Assembly: GCF_018282095.1 (NCBI RefSeq)
Contig: NZ_CP074126.1
Coordinates: 2,428,501-2,492,500 of the forward strand
From: Pseudovibrio brasiliensis
GTDB lineage: Bacteria > Pseudomonadota > Alphaproteobacteria > Rhizobiales > Stappiaceae
Reading direction: 5' to 3'
DNA: 64,000 bases
Shown: piece after piece, positions 1 to 10,110 of the stretch
How the letters are laid out: each line of letters begins with the position of its first letter
Numbering within the stretch: position 1 is the stretch's first letter
Program-made: the position numbers and the translations under genes
The notes under the pieces: generated by a model
What the model saw: the letters and a program-made list of their open reading frames with translations, nothing else
What the model was told of the DNA's origin: nothing
The model's database searches: none

Positions 1-657
1 TATGCAATGGTGGCACATCTGCGCGGAACCTCAGATCAGCCTGTGCCATTAATCCCGGGCAATCAATTTGCCCCAAGCACATCCACCCATGGACCGTGCC
101 TAATTAATATTGATCCAATTGAAATTAATGAGGAATTCTCACAGGAATCTGCGAAGACGGAACCCGGATATCACCTCAAAATCAAGGGCGCGATGGTCCC
201 GGATGCAGACTGGCCATCCAATGACTCGCACCTCACTTTCTTCAGCAACGAACAGGGCGAGCGCGGCCTGATTACCGAAATCCCTGTTGGCGTACATGAA
301 GTTACAGGAGCCATTCACGGCTTCGGCACACCTGGTCAAAGAGCTCCTGGATTACTCGAGCTGGAACGTCTAGATGAGATATACAGTGAATTCTCGGGGG
401 TAAAAGAAGCGGCTGCTTTTCTGGTAGAAGATGAATTAATGGGTGCACGCCTAATGGTCGCGGTGGTACCGTCAGAAGGTCTTCTCGTTGATGTAGAAGC
501 CTTTTACGCCTACCTCGACGCATCACGCGTGAGCCTGACAATGATGCCACACAGAATTCTGTCGCTGCGCGCACTGCCAATGACGGAAGATGGCCGCGTA
601 GACAGACAAAAATTGACCAGACGCTCCCAGCCAAAACCGGTGGAAGCGGTTGCCTGA
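1..657 (+). CDS. Acyl-CoA synthetase / AMP-binding-like protein, C-terminal part (5' end outside window)
   Basis: The frame is open to the left edge, so the gene is cut by the window and only about 218 residues are seen. The last 80 or so residues match the C-terminal lid domain of the AMP-forming acyl-CoA synthetase/adenylation superfamily: a strand run like AAAFLVEDELMGARLMVAVV, then a helix, then the closing motif ALPMTEDGRVDRQKL. In active family members this motif is PxTxxGKVDRxxL and its lysine takes part in adenylation; here the position is arginine (GRVDR). The protein may therefore be catalytically altered, or lid-only in function. The next gene starts only 8 bases after its stop, so the two are probably cotranscribed. 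The family assignment is fairly firm; the substrate is unknown. Confidence 0.6.
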   Translation, partial: YAMVAHLRGTSDQPVPLIPGNQFAPSTSTHGPCLINIDPIEINEEFSQESAKTEPGYHLKIKGAMVPDADWPSNDSHLTFFSNEQGERGLITEIPVGVHEVTGAIHGFGTPGQRAPGLLELERLDEIYSEFSGVKEAAAFLVEDELMGARLMVAVVPSEGLLVDVEAFYAYLDASRVSLTMMPHRILSLRALPMTEDGRVDRQKLTRRSQPKPVEAVA

Positions 658-665
658 GAGGATGA

Positions 666-1907
666 ATGGCCGAGCATAGCCAACCATTAGAGACTGAGAC
701 GCACGATTCCAGCTGGGGTAAAATCCTGCTGATAGCTCCAGTGCACAATCATGTCTTTGATATGTTGGAGCCTTTGACCGTTCTGTCTGACCGCCTCGTT
801 GCGGTCAGGACAAGCCAGCAGCTTATGGAAGAGCTGGAAGGCGCGAGCGTTCTCCCAATCTGCATTCTCTTGCCATGGCAAGAGCAAAACCCACCAGAGT
901 TGGATGAACTTACTCAAACCATTAAGCGTTTCCGAAAAGGCCCAGGCGTTGAAGTTCCATTGCTCGTCATCACCAATGGCAATGCCCCTGTCCCACTTGA
1001 GCTCAAACCAAGTGCAACAGTTAGTGACGCCATTCCGCCGGATGTACTTCTGCCACGCATTGCAGGCCTAAGACGTCTTGCGAACAGAGCAGAAGAAGCC
1101 CGCTTGCGCCGCGGTCTGTTTGGCCCGCTTCCAGAGTACAAAACAGAATTCGGACCACTCAAGTCCGCTGGCTTACTTGTCGCAGGTTTCGGCAAGCACT
1201 TTGGCCGTACACAAGCTCTGCTGGACATGCCGGTTGAGATCGTTGGTGGCTTCACTTCAGACATGACAGAGGACTACCTCACCGCTCGCCGGTTTGAGGC
1301 CGTGCTGATCGATATGCCTGCATGGCAGGCCTGTGAGGAGATCGAACGACTTCGCGCAGATCCGCGCTACTTCAACCTGCCGATCCTCGCCCACAGTGTG
1401 GATGAGGAATCCGCTCACCTGCTCTATTCTGCAGGCGCAACAGATGTTCTTCTGGGTGACGTGACAGATAAAGCTCTCACAGGCCACATCATCAGCGCCT
1501 TGCGCGGAGGCCGCCGCCAACGCCTCACTGATGCGATCCTTACGGTCTCCAGCCAATGGCTCGCCCGGCAAGATGATGAGGATTACCTGTCAGAGCAGAC
1601 CTACCGCAGCTATCTGACACTTCTTGAAGAATCCACCAAACGCCGTGGCGAATCCATCTATGAGCTCAACCTGCTGGAACTCATAGAACGTTTTACAGGC
1701 AGCAACCCACAGGCCTTCGCCCAGCATCAGATGTACTGGAGTGGCACCGTTCTCTCCATCGCCATGGCTGTCTGCCGTGATGAGGATTTTGTCGCCAACA
1801 TCGAAGGTCGTGGTCCCGTTGCTGTTCTGCGCAGTAAAAAAGGGATGGAGCAACTCTCCAACCGCGTTCTGGTGATGGTGCGCACCACAGGTTTGGGCAA
1901 CGGATAA
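666..1907 (+). CDS. Response-regulator-like protein with degenerate GGDEF-like C-terminus
   Basis: A 413-residue protein. Residues about 19-140 and 167-280 look like two CheY-type receiver folds; the second keeps a strand ending in LIDMPAW, where the aspartate sits at the usual phosphorylation position. The C-terminal 110 residues have the pattern of a GGDEF domain (helix, then RDEDFVANIEGRGPVAVLR where active enzymes have R..D..AR.GGDEFAVLL), but the GGDEF residues are missing, so it should not make cyclic-di-GMP. The order resembles PleD (receiver-receiver-GGDEF) in decayed form. The start is backed by GAGAGG just upstream. It follows the adenylation-like gene closely, suggesting one transcript. 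A regulatory role is inference; the degenerate GGDEF reading is by eye. Confidence 0.5.
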   Translation: MAEHSQPLETETHDSSWGKILLIAPVHNHVFDMLEPLTVLSDRLVAVRTSQQLMEELEGASVLPICILLPWQEQNPPELDELTQTIKRFRKGPGVEVPLLVITNGNAPVPLELKPSATVSDAIPPDVLLPRIAGLRRLANRAEEARLRRGLFGPLPEYKTEFGPLKSAGLLVAGFGKHFGRTQALLDMPVEIVGGFTSDMTEDYLTARRFEAVLIDMPAWQACEEIERLRADPRYFNLPILAHSVDEESAHLLYSAGATDVLLGDVTDKALTGHIISALRGGRRQRLTDAILTVSSQWLARQDDEDYLSEQTYRSYLTLLEESTKRRGESIYELNLLELIERFTGSNPQAFAQHQMYWSGTVLSIAMAVCRDEDFVANIEGRGPVAVLRSKKGMEQLSNRVLVMVRTTGLGNG

Positions 1908-2015
1908 GTCCTTCTGCGACCTCACGAAACTGTGAGAGATTTCCAGAGCAACTATCGGTTTTTCCTGATAGGCTACAGAGCAAACGCGAATACACCCATA
2001 TAACTGAGAATTCAG

Positions 2016-2672
2016 ATGTCTACTAATGCCCCAATTGTCATTGATGTGATCTCCGATGTCATGTGCCCATGGTGCTTCATCGGCAAACGCCGACTTGAAA
2101 AAGCCCTCATGATGTTGCCGGAAAGCACCGTCAAAGTTCAATGGCACCCCTATCAGCTGGATGCGACCCTCCCGAAAGAAGGCAAGGATCGCAAAAAGTA
2201 TCTGGAAGACAAGTTCGGTGGACCTGAGCGAGCAGAACAGGCCTACTCCCACGTACGCAATGCTGGTGCAGCAGAAGATATCGATTTCCAGTTCGAAGCC
2301 ATCAAAAAATCACCAAACACTATCGACAGCCATCGCCTGATCCGTTGGGCGCGTTCTGAAGGCATGCAGGATGCGATGGTCGAAGAGCTGTTCAAACTCT
2401 ACTTCACCGAAGGCGCTGACCTGACAGATAAGCAAGTTCTTGTCGACGCCGCAGAACGGGCGGGCCTCAACAGCAAACTCGTCTCAGATCTTCTGGACAC
2501 TGATCAGGATGTCAAGGAAGTGGAAGCTGACGTATTCCGCGCACACGAAATCGGCGTCACTGGTGTCCCGTTTTTCATCATCGACGGCCGCTTCGCTGTC
2601 GCAGGAGCTGAAAACCCGGAAACATTGGCCGCAGCCATCCGCCACGCAGAAGAAACGAAAACTGGCGAATAA
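2016..2672 (+). CDS. DsbA-family oxidoreductase (FrnE-like)
   Basis: A 218-residue thioredoxin-fold protein of the DsbA/FrnE/2-hydroxychromene-2-carboxylate isomerase group. The N-terminal strand leads into a CPWC redox motif (C17, C20), followed by a long helical insertion and a C-terminal half with the cis-proline loop GVTGVPFFIIDGR and the usual NPETL ending. There is no signal peptide, so it is cytoplasmic like FrnE rather than periplasmic like DsbA. Length is normal for the family. It stands alone between the receiver-like gene and a small membrane protein. A thiol-disulfide or isomerase role is inferred from family; the physiological substrate cannot be told from sequence. Confidence 0.85.
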   Translation: MSTNAPIVIDVISDVMCPWCFIGKRRLEKALMMLPESTVKVQWHPYQLDATLPKEGKDRKKYLEDKFGGPERAEQAYSHVRNAGAAEDIDFQFEAIKKSPNTIDSHRLIRWARSEGMQDAMVEELFKLYFTEGADLTDKQVLVDAAERAGLNSKLVSDLLDTDQDVKEVEADVFRAHEIGVTGVPFFIIDGRFAVAGAENPETLAAAIRHAEETKTGE

Positions 2673-2778
2673 GCACGAGCTGAATATCTCCGCTCTTCAG
2701 CCTTCAAAAACATATTTCGAAAACGGCGACGACAAAACCGCCTAGCCTACTGGTGGATTTCAATAATAGCTCTGTTTT

Positions 2779-2802
2779 GCTTGCAAGTGTAATCTTGCAA
2801 GC
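2779..2802 (+). repeat. Perfect 9-bp inverted repeat abutting a start codon
   Basis: GCTTGCAAG (2779-2787) and CTTGCAAGC (2794-2802) are separated by six bases. The core octamer CTTGCAAG is itself palindromic, so the element is both a direct and an inverted repeat. It ends at the base before the ATG at 2803, and there is no Shine-Dalgarno sequence between. It could be an operator, or an mRNA hairpin touching the start codon. Confidence 0.6.
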
Positions 2803-3090
2803 ATGAGCCTTAGAACCTTCATTACGCTACTACTCATACCTATCGGCGTCTGGTTTTTAAGTATAACTGCGCTTTTCATAATCAGTTCAACAACTGAGTG
2901 TTCATTTTCCTCTCAAGGCGTAAGTCCCTGCATCATTTATGGAATAGACTTCGGGGGATCTTTGTATGATCTCGGTCTGTTGGCCGCTTGGGGGATTCTG
3001 GCCGTTCCTTACATGTGGGGTTATTTGTTTGCAGGCTGGCTCATCTTCAAAATCGGAAGCTTTCTATACGGCATTTTCAGCAGGATGTAG
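2803..3090 (+). CDS. Small hypothetical inner-membrane protein
   Basis: A 95-residue protein that I do not recognise. It has a hydrophobic segment at about residues 6-28 and another long one at about 57-90, so it probably spans the membrane twice, with a roughly 28-residue loop that carries two cysteines (in ECSFSS and SPCII). No enzyme motif is visible. There is no Shine-Dalgarno sequence before the ATG; a 9-bp inverted repeat lies directly against it, so translation may be leaderless, regulated, or the start may be wrong. It is monocistronic and ends just before a bidirectional terminator shared with enolase on the other strand. Confidence 0.5.
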   Translation: MSLRTFITLLLIPIGVWFLSITALFIISSTTECSFSSQGVSPCIIYGIDFGGSLYDLGLLAAWGILAVPYMWGYLFAGWLIFKIGSFLYGIFSRM

Positions 3091-3098
3091 AAAGCAAA

Positions 3099-3124
3099 AA
3101 AGCCGGCCCAAATGGACCGGCTTT
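3099..3124. terminator. Bidirectional intrinsic terminator between the small membrane gene and eno
   Basis: Stem AAAGCCGG (3099-3106) with CCGGCTTT (3117-3124). On the minus strand the stem is followed by six T, a strong stop for eno; on the plus strand by CTTAAT, weaker. Confidence 0.8.
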
Positions 3125-3152
3125 CTTAATTTCAAGCAGATGCTGAAAGGTC

Positions 3153-4427
<1,275 letters not shown>

Positions 4428-4551
4428 CTAAGAGTACTCCAATGTACTTGTAGAGTGTGGAATTTTGGCTCTAAGAGCTTTTACCTGAGGCGCTGCCCCC
4501 AAGGAAGAGAAGAGAACGTACTCCTCTGTAAATCCTTGGGAATAAACGAAT

Positions 4552-4594
4552 GTATTTTGTCGCACCTCTACGTAAAAACGCAGTATTTTGTCAC
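4552..4594. repeat. 12-mer direct repeat in the eno upstream region
   Basis: GTATTTTGTCGC (4552-4563) recurs as GTATTTTGTCAC (4583-4594), 31 bases apart, about three helical turns. The pair lies between kdsA and eno on the presumed promoter side of eno. It may be a regulator binding site; I cannot name the protein. Confidence 0.35.
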
Positions 4595-4617
4595 TAACCT
4601 TAGGTGCCGTGAAATAT

Positions 4618-5466
4618 CTAAAGCGTAAAACTTCCGTTTTTCGCGATCCGGTCAAACTCCTGCAGCCACTTCAGCAGGTCTTTGAGTCGGTTCAGTGGGA
4701 TCATATTCGGGCCATCAGATGACGTCGTGTTGTCAGGATCGTCATGTGTCTCCACAAACAGCCCTGCAATGCCCACTGCAATAGCAGCACGGGCAAGCGT
4801 TGCAACAAACTCACGCTGGCCACCAGAAGACCCACCAAGACCACCTGGCTGCTGTACGGAGTGCGTTGCATCAAACACAACAGGTGCGCCCATCTCAGCC
4901 ATGATTGGCAGCGCGCGCATATCTGAAACAAGAGTGTTGTAACCAAATGTTGCGCCACGCTCGCACAACATCACATTGGAGTTTCCGCTCTCAACGACCT
5001 TGGTCATAACGTTTTTCATATCCCAAGGCGCGAGAAACTGTCCCTTCTTCACATTCAGTGCTCTGCCGGTCTTCGCAGCAGCGACAAGAAGGTCAGTTTG
5101 GCGACACAGATAAGCTGGAATCTGCAACACATCGCAAACTTCACCAACTGGCGCACAATGGCTTGGTTCGTGCACGTCAGTGATGACTGGCAGGCCATAT
5201 GTCTCTTTGATTTCCGCAAAGACCTCAAGACCACCCTTCATGCCCATGCCACGGCTGGCAGAAAGGCTTGTCCGGTTTGCTTTGTCGTAGCTCGCCTTGA
5301 AAACCAAACCAATGTTCAACTCTTCTGCAATTTCCTTGACTGCATGTGCCATTTCCAAGGCATGCGCCCGGCTCTCCATCTGGCAAGGACCAGCGATCAG
5401 AGAGAACGGTTTATCATTTGAAAAGACAGCGTTTCCGACGGAAACTTCTGAGTTCGGTTGAGACAC
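4618..5466 (-). CDS. kdsA: 3-deoxy-D-manno-octulosonate 8-phosphate synthase
   Basis: A 282-residue aldolase-type barrel that condenses PEP with arabinose 5-phosphate to give KDO-8-phosphate for lipopolysaccharide inner core, in the cytosol. Motifs seen: LIAGPCQMESR near residue 25, FKASYDKANRTS, TDVHEP, CERGATFGYN and FDATHSVQQPGG. The residue after GP is cysteine (C28), which marks the metal-dependent class; the E. coli enzyme has asparagine there. The start is GTG, fixed by AAGGAG eight bases upstream. In many alphaproteobacteria pyrG lies directly upstream of kdsA; here that place is held by two unrelated coiled-coil genes, suggesting a local rearrangement. Confidence 0.97.
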   Translation of the reverse strand: MSQPNSEVSVGNAVFSNDKPFSLIAGPCQMESRAHALEMAHAVKEIAEELNIGLVFKASYDKANRTSLSASRGMGMKGGLEVFAEIKETYGLPVITDVHEPSHCAPVGEVCDVLQIPAYLCRQTDLLVAAAKTGRALNVKKGQFLAPWDMKNVMTKVVESGNSNVMLCERGATFGYNTLVSDMRALPIMAEMGAPVVFDATHSVQQPGGLGGSSGGQREFVATLARAAIAVGIAGLFVETHDDPDNTTSSDGPNMIPLNRLKDLLKWLQEFDRIAKNGSFTL

Positions 5467-5636
5467 GAAGAGATCTCCTTAAAGGCGTGAATATAATCCA
5501 AAAGTTGATTAGGCGCTTTGGCACCAAATTACAAGAGCGTGAACGCCCTGTTGTGCGTCTGAAGAGGGTTTTAGGAGGCGTCACCTTCGGAAGCTCAAAG
5601 CTCACTTTGCAGACCTGCAAGTTATCACCTTTCCCT

Positions 5637-6287
5637 TCATCTGCATTGATTGAGAAGTTTTTGCTTCAAGGCAAGCGCTCTCAGCGACCTCTCCTGCTTC
5701 GGGACCGGATCCGGATTTTTGTAGCTCTTTTTCCTGCGCACCTTCTCATTGCAAGGAATGACGGAGCATACACTCCCACCGACTCGTATAACGAGACACT
5801 CATCTGTTCTTGTAACGCTGGCCTGCAACGGCTCTGAAGTTCGTCTCTTCTGTTTCTTTTGGCGTTTCCTGCTTTGGTTGATCTCCTGCCTTTGGATTTT
5901 CAATGCCTGCAGCTTTTCCTCCAACAACTCACATTTTTTGGCTGAGACTTCATACTCACTCTGCAAAGCTTGATACCTATCAGAGCCAGTACCGTTGTTG
6001 TGCTTCTCCAGCCGCATCAGTGTCTTTGAAAGGTGCCGACACACCTCTTCAGCAGCAGCACGTTCTTGATCAATCTCTGTCACCTCCATCTCTCCCAGTT
6101 CCATTAGATCGCTGAGTTCATAGTCCTCACCTTCTGAGAACTGCCATGGCCTCAAAGCATCCGGATCGGCAAGGATGGACTTATACTGAGCAAGAGCCTC
6201 TTTGCTTAGATCCCAATCTCCGGCAACCCGTGCTCCCCACTTCTGGAAGTGATCAACGCTCTTAAAATGTCGTGTAACTGTAATCAT
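5637..6287 (-). CDS. Hypothetical coiled-coil protein, probable diverged copy of its neighbour
   Basis: I do not recognise this protein. From the ATG at 6287 it has 216 residues; an upstream GTG at 6302 in the same frame lacks a Shine-Dalgarno sequence. The N-terminus (RHFKSVDHFQKW) and the middle (LEKHNNGTGSDRYQALQ) resemble the next gene upstream (KKYKNVKEFLSG and LFGNDKYQKLR), so the two look like old tandem duplicates. Residues about 80-150 are charged heptad-like helix predicted to form a coiled coil; the tail is very basic with repeated lysine/arginine clusters, which could bind nucleic acid or acidic lipid. No signal peptide or membrane segment. Function unknown. Confidence 0.5.
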   Translation of the reverse strand: MITVTRHFKSVDHFQKWGARVAGDWDLSKEALAQYKSILADPDALRPWQFSEGEDYELSDLMELGEMEVTEIDQERAAAEEVCRHLSKTLMRLEKHNNGTGSDRYQALQSEYEVSAKKCELLEEKLQALKIQRQEINQSRKRQKKQKRRTSEPLQASVTRTDECLVIRVGGSVCSVIPCNEKVRRKKSYKNPDPVPKQERSLRALALKQKLLNQCR

Positions 6288-6410
6288 GGAGAGCTCTGTC
6301 ACATGAGTACGATCATAATTCTGGAAGCGAAGCCCCAGACCGGCTTCGCTTCAACATGAATGATTGTCAGAGCAGGAAACATTTTCAATCTTAGCTTCGC
6401 ATCAACTATC

Positions 6411-7001
6411 TTATCCGATGATCATCGAGTATTCCGCACTCTTACCCATGAGCACAATCAGGCTTTTCGCATCGGTAGTCAGAGTGACTCCATAACTCTT
6501 CGCGATTTTGTCTTTCTCTTTGTCGTAGACATCCAAAAGCTGCTCAAATTGCTTTTGAAGAGCCGATCTTTGTGCAATCTTCTTTTCAGCAACTGCATAG
6601 TTTTTATTCGCAGCATCCAGGTGCTGTCGTAGTTTTTGATATTTATCGTTCCCAAAAAGCTGTTTTTTATCCCCTCGGACCTCGTCTTCGAGAGATTTCA
6701 TTCCTTTGTTGATTTGCTCAACTGTATTATGCGCTTTGATATATTCATCCTGTGCCTTTGACAGACCTTTGACGGCTTTTTCTGCTCTATCAATATCACT
6801 GGAGATTTTCTTCAACTTAGGATCTTCTTCAACAAGCGACATATACTTCTTCTCGATGCCGGCCTTATCACTTGTCAGCTTTCCGTATTTATCAATGTCC
6901 TTGGCTGGCAGTTTATGCTTCTTTTCCATTTCCTTTTTGAAGGCTGGCACACCGCTAAGGAACTCTTTGACATTCTTATATTTTTTAAGCGCTTTCGGCA
7001 T
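6411..7001 (-). CDS. Hypothetical lysine-rich coiled-coil protein
   Basis: A 196-residue protein with no recognised family. The ATG at 7001 is chosen over the earlier in-frame start at 7022 because GGGAGG lies five bases before it. The sequence is about one fifth lysine, almost wholly helical, with heptad-like stretches at roughly 45-110 and 125-175 and a short hydrophobic C-terminal end (SLIVLMGKSAEYSMIIG). It runs in the same direction as the following gene, which resembles it, with a 120-base gap. The AT-richer composition and the place between cysNC and kdsA suggest an accessory insertion. No toxin, phage or secretion motif was seen. Confidence 0.55.
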   Translation of the reverse strand: MPKALKKYKNVKEFLSGVPAFKKEMEKKHKLPAKDIDKYGKLTSDKAGIEKKYMSLVEEDPKLKKISSDIDRAEKAVKGLSKAQDEYIKAHNTVEQINKGMKSLEDEVRGDKKQLFGNDKYQKLRQHLDAANKNYAVAEKKIAQRSALQKQFEQLLDVYDKEKDKIAKSYGVTLTTDAKSLIVLMGKSAEYSMIIG

Positions 7002-7155
7002 CTGATCCTCCCATAGCCTCAAAATGAGATCAGTTGAGTTAGGCCGAAACCTAGCGGAACTCGCTTCTTCAAAAAATTACGGGGTGTTTGTTTGGTAAAA
7101 AAACATCTCAGAAAATGCCCAGACTTATCTCAGTTCCAATGTGAGCAGACACAAA

Positions 7156-7183
7156 AAAGCCGGGAACTTTCGCCCCCGGCTTT
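7156..7183 (-). terminator. Intrinsic terminator after cysNC
   Basis: Stem AAAGCCGGG (7156-7164) with CCCGGCTTT (7175-7183), followed on the minus strand by a run of six T. It lies just past the cysNC stop. Confidence 0.85.
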
Positions 7184-7205
7184 GAACAGCAGTTACATCT
7201 TCAGC

Positions 7206-9131
7206 TTAGATGACCCAGGTATTGTCCGAGCCAATAAAGCCATCAGCAAGCAGCCGATCTACAATCTCATCAGCAAGTGCTTCAGCCGCTCTACCAAGTG
7301 TCTTTAAATGCAACTCAGGTGCCTCTGGTGCTTCATAAGCGCTATCAATTCCAGTAAAATTCGATATCTCACCTTTACGAGCTTTAGCATAAAGTCCCTT
7401 GGGATCACGAGCTTCACACTCAGCAAGCGAAGTATCCACGAAAATTTCATAAAACTCGTCAACCTCAAGTAATTCCCGCGCAAGCTGGCGCTCCGCCTTG
7501 AATGGCGAAATAAACGAGACCAGCGTGATCAGACCAGCATCAACAAACAACTTGGACGTCTCCGCAACCCGGCGGATATTCTCAACCCGGTCAGCGTCAG
7601 TGAACCCGAGATCTTTGTTTAGGCCATGGCGGATGTTATCACCATCAAGCAAATAGGTATGACGACCCAAGCTCAGCAGTTTCTGTTCAACCGCATTCGC
7701 AATGGTTGATTTGCCAGAACCAGACAGACCTGTGAACCAAAGAACCGCAGGTTTTTGTCCCTTCAGACCACCACGTGCCTTCTTGTTCACATCCAGAGCC
7801 TGACGATGGACGTTTGTTGCACGGCGCAGACCAAACCAGATCAAACCAGCCGCAACTGTCTCATTAGTCATGCGATCAATCAGGATGAAACTGCCTGTGT
7901 CACGGTTTGCTTCGTATGGATCAAAAGCAATCGCCTCAGACAGCGCCAGATTACAAAACGCAATCTCATTGAGAGAGAGTTCCTTGGCCGCATGATGGTC
8001 AAACGTGTTCACGTCGACCTTATGCTTAATCTCCGTCACGCTCGCACCAACAGTCTTGGTACCGCATTTCAGAAGATATGGCCGTCCAGGAAGCATGGCG
8101 TTTTCAGACATCCAGATCAGATGCGCAGCAAACTGATCGCTCACATCAGGACGAGAATGTACCGGAGCCAAAACATCGCCACGGGAAATGTCGATCTCAT
8201 CAGTCAGGGTCAGTGTAACTGACCGACCATCGTCAGCACGTACTTGATCCCCATCCATGGTGACAATCTTCTCAACACGGCTGGTTTTGCCAGACTGAGC
8301 AACAACGACTTCATCACCAACATTGACGGAGCCACCACGAACCGTACCGCTATAGCCGCGGAAATCCAGATTTGGGCGGTTCACCCACTGCACCGGAAAG
8401 CGGAACGCAGCCTCACTGTGCTCATGGCCTAGTTCAACATTCTCAAGATGCTCAAGCAGGGTTGGACCAGTGAACCAGCTAAGTTTGTCACTGCTGGTGG
8501 TAACATTGTCACCAAAGCGTGCTGAAAGCGGGATAACTTCGCAGCTGTCAAAATCAAAACCGGATGAGAAGCTTTCGAACTCAACCTTGATTTCATCAAA
8601 TCGTGTCTGGTCATAGTCAACCAAATCGATCTTGTTGACGGCCAACACCACATGACGCACACCAAGCAGCGAAGCAATAAACGCATGGCGACGTGTTTGT
8701 GTCAGCAGACCATTACGCGCATCAACCAGCAAGATAGCCAGATCCGCGGTGGATGCACCAGTCGCCATGTTACGGGTGTACTGCTCGTGTCCTGGCGTAT
8801 CAGCAACGATGAACTTGCGCTTCTCAGTAGAGAAGAAGCGATAGGCCACATCAATCGTGATACCCTGCTCGCGCTCAGCTTCCAGACCATCCACCAGCAA
8901 AGCCAGATCGATATCATCTGAAACAGTGCCGTGTTTACGGCTGTCTTTTTCAAGCGCCGCCAGCTGATCTTCAAAAATCAGCTTCGTGTCATAAAGCAAA
9001 CGTCCGATCAGCGTGGACTTACCATCATCCACGCTGCCGCAGGTCAGAAAACGCAGGAAGCTCTTGGATTCCTGGGAGTTGATGTAGTTGGACAGATCAA
9101 ATGTTTCTGCCACTGGCGTGATCTTGTTCAT
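7206..9131 (-). CDS. cysNC: Bifunctional sulfate adenylyltransferase subunit 1 / adenylylsulfate kinase
   Basis: A 641-residue fusion. Residues 1 to about 440 are the CysN GTPase: P-loop GSVDDGKST, the [15 protein letters not shown] block, and NKIDLVD, followed by elongation-factor-like beta barrels. Residues from about 455 to the end are APS kinase: P-loop GLSGSGKST near 465-473, the [15 protein letters not shown] block and the [18 protein letters not shown] block. With CysD it makes APS from sulfate and ATP, driven by GTP hydrolysis, then phosphorylates APS to PAPS. Its start overlaps the cysD stop by one base (TAATG), so translation is coupled. The fused form is common in rhizobia, where it is also known as NodQ/CysNC. 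No APS/PAPS reductase gene lies in the window. Confidence 0.95.
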   Translation of the reverse strand: MNKITPVAETFDLSNYINSQESKSFLRFLTCGSVDDGKSTLIGRLLYDTKLIFEDQLAALEKDSRKHGTVSDDIDLALLVDGLEAEREQGITIDVAYRFFSTEKRKFIVADTPGHEQYTRNMATGASTADLAILLVDARNGLLTQTRRHAFIASLLGVRHVVLAVNKIDLVDYDQTRFDEIKVEFESFSSGFDFDSCEVIPLSARFGDNVTTSSDKLSWFTGPTLLEHLENVELGHEHSEAAFRFPVQWVNRPNLDFRGYSGTVRGGSVNVGDEVVVAQSGKTSRVEKIVTMDGDQVRADDGRSVTLTLTDEIDISRGDVLAPVHSRPDVSDQFAAHLIWMSENAMLPGRPYLLKCGTKTVGASVTEIKHKVDVNTFDHHAAKELSLNEIAFCNLALSEAIAFDPYEANRDTGSFILIDRMTNETVAAGLIWFGLRRATNVHRQALDVNKKARGGLKGQKPAVLWFTGLSGSGKSTIANAVEQKLLSLGRHTYLLDGDNIRHGLNKDLGFTDADRVENIRRVAETSKLFVDAGLITLVSFISPFKAERQLARELLEVDEFYEIFVDTSLAECEARDPKGLYAKARKGEISNFTGIDSAYEAPEAPELHLKTLGRAAEALADEIVDRLLADGFIGSDNTWVI

Positions 9132-10039
9132 TAGAAATACCCCTCACGCTTCTTCTTCTCCATGGAACCAGAGCTGTCGTGATCAATCAGGCGCCCACTA
9201 CGCTCGGAGGTCCGCGCAATCAGCATCTCACTCACAATGTCTTCAAGAGTATCTGCGGTGGATTCAACTGCACCGGTGAGTGGATAACAGCCAAGGGTTC
9301 TGAAGCGAACATCACGATGTTCAACCTTTTCACCTGGCTCCAACCGGAACCGATCATCATCCAACATCAACAGCGTGCCATCACGCTCCACAACAGGACG
9401 TTTCGCAGAGAGATAGAGCGGGACGATATCGATGCCTTCAGCAAGGATGTACTGCCAGATATCCAGCTCGGTCCAGTTGGAAAGCGGGAACGCACGAATG
9501 GACTCACCCTTGGCAATACGGCCATTGTAAAGGGACCATAGTTCTGGACGCTGGTTTTTCGGATCCCAACCGTGGCTCGCAGAACGGAACGAAAAAACGC
9601 GTTCTTTTGCGCGAGATTTTTCTTCATCACGTCGTGCGCCGCCAAAAGCTGCATCAAACTTATATTTCGTCAACGCCTCTTTCAGCGCTTCCGTCTTCAT
9701 GATGTGCGTGTAGTTGGAGCTGCCGTGATCAAACGGATTGATGTTGTTTTTAACGCCCTCTTCGTTCGTATGAACGATGAGATCCAACCCGTACTTCTCA
9801 ACCGTGTGGTCACGAAAGGAAATCATCTCCTTGAACTTCCATGTGGTGTCCACGTGCAGAAGTGGGAACGGAGGCTTGGAAGGATAGAAGGCTTTAAGAG
9901 CAAGGTGCAGCATCACTGCGCTGTCTTTACCAATGGAGTAAAGCATCACAGGGTTATCAAACTCTGCAGCAACCTCGCGAATAATATGTATGCTCTCGTT
10001 TTCTAGTCGTCGCAAATGCGACTGGCTATCAATGCCCAT
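9131..10039 (-). CDS. cysD: Sulfate adenylyltransferase subunit 2
   Basis: A 302-residue member of the PP-loop ATP pyrophosphatase family that forms the catalytic small subunit of ATP sulfurylase with CysN. The motif [18 protein letters not shown] near residue 35 is the PP-loop; [11 protein letters not shown], the [19 protein letters not shown] block and the C-terminal [17 protein letters not shown] are family hallmarks. The ATG at 10039 has GGAG six bases upstream; the frame extends to a TTG at 10051 that is less likely. First gene of the cysD-cysNC operon; cysQ lies just upstream on the same strand, 70 bases away, and may be part of the same unit. Confidence 0.96.
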   Translation of the reverse strand: MGIDSQSHLRRLENESIHIIREVAAEFDNPVMLYSIGKDSAVMLHLALKAFYPSKPPFPLLHVDTTWKFKEMISFRDHTVEKYGLDLIVHTNEEGVKNNINPFDHGSSNYTHIMKTEALKEALTKYKFDAAFGGARRDEEKSRAKERVFSFRSASHGWDPKNQRPELWSLYNGRIAKGESIRAFPLSNWTELDIWQYILAEGIDIVPLYLSAKRPVVERDGTLLMLDDDRFRLEPGEKVEHRDVRFRTLGCYPLTGAVESTADTLEDIVSEMLIARTSERSGRLIDHDSSGSMEKKKREGYF

Positions 10040-10110
10040 CACGGTCTCCAAAGGACGTGTCGTTAAGTCTTGAGCCAGAGTTTAACGGTTGGGTATTGTT
10101 TCGCCGAAGC

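Noticed and set aside
4428-4655. 75-codon minus-strand frame between kdsA and eno
   Set aside because: Overlaps the kdsA 3' end and has no ribosome site; the interval reads better as the eno promoter region.
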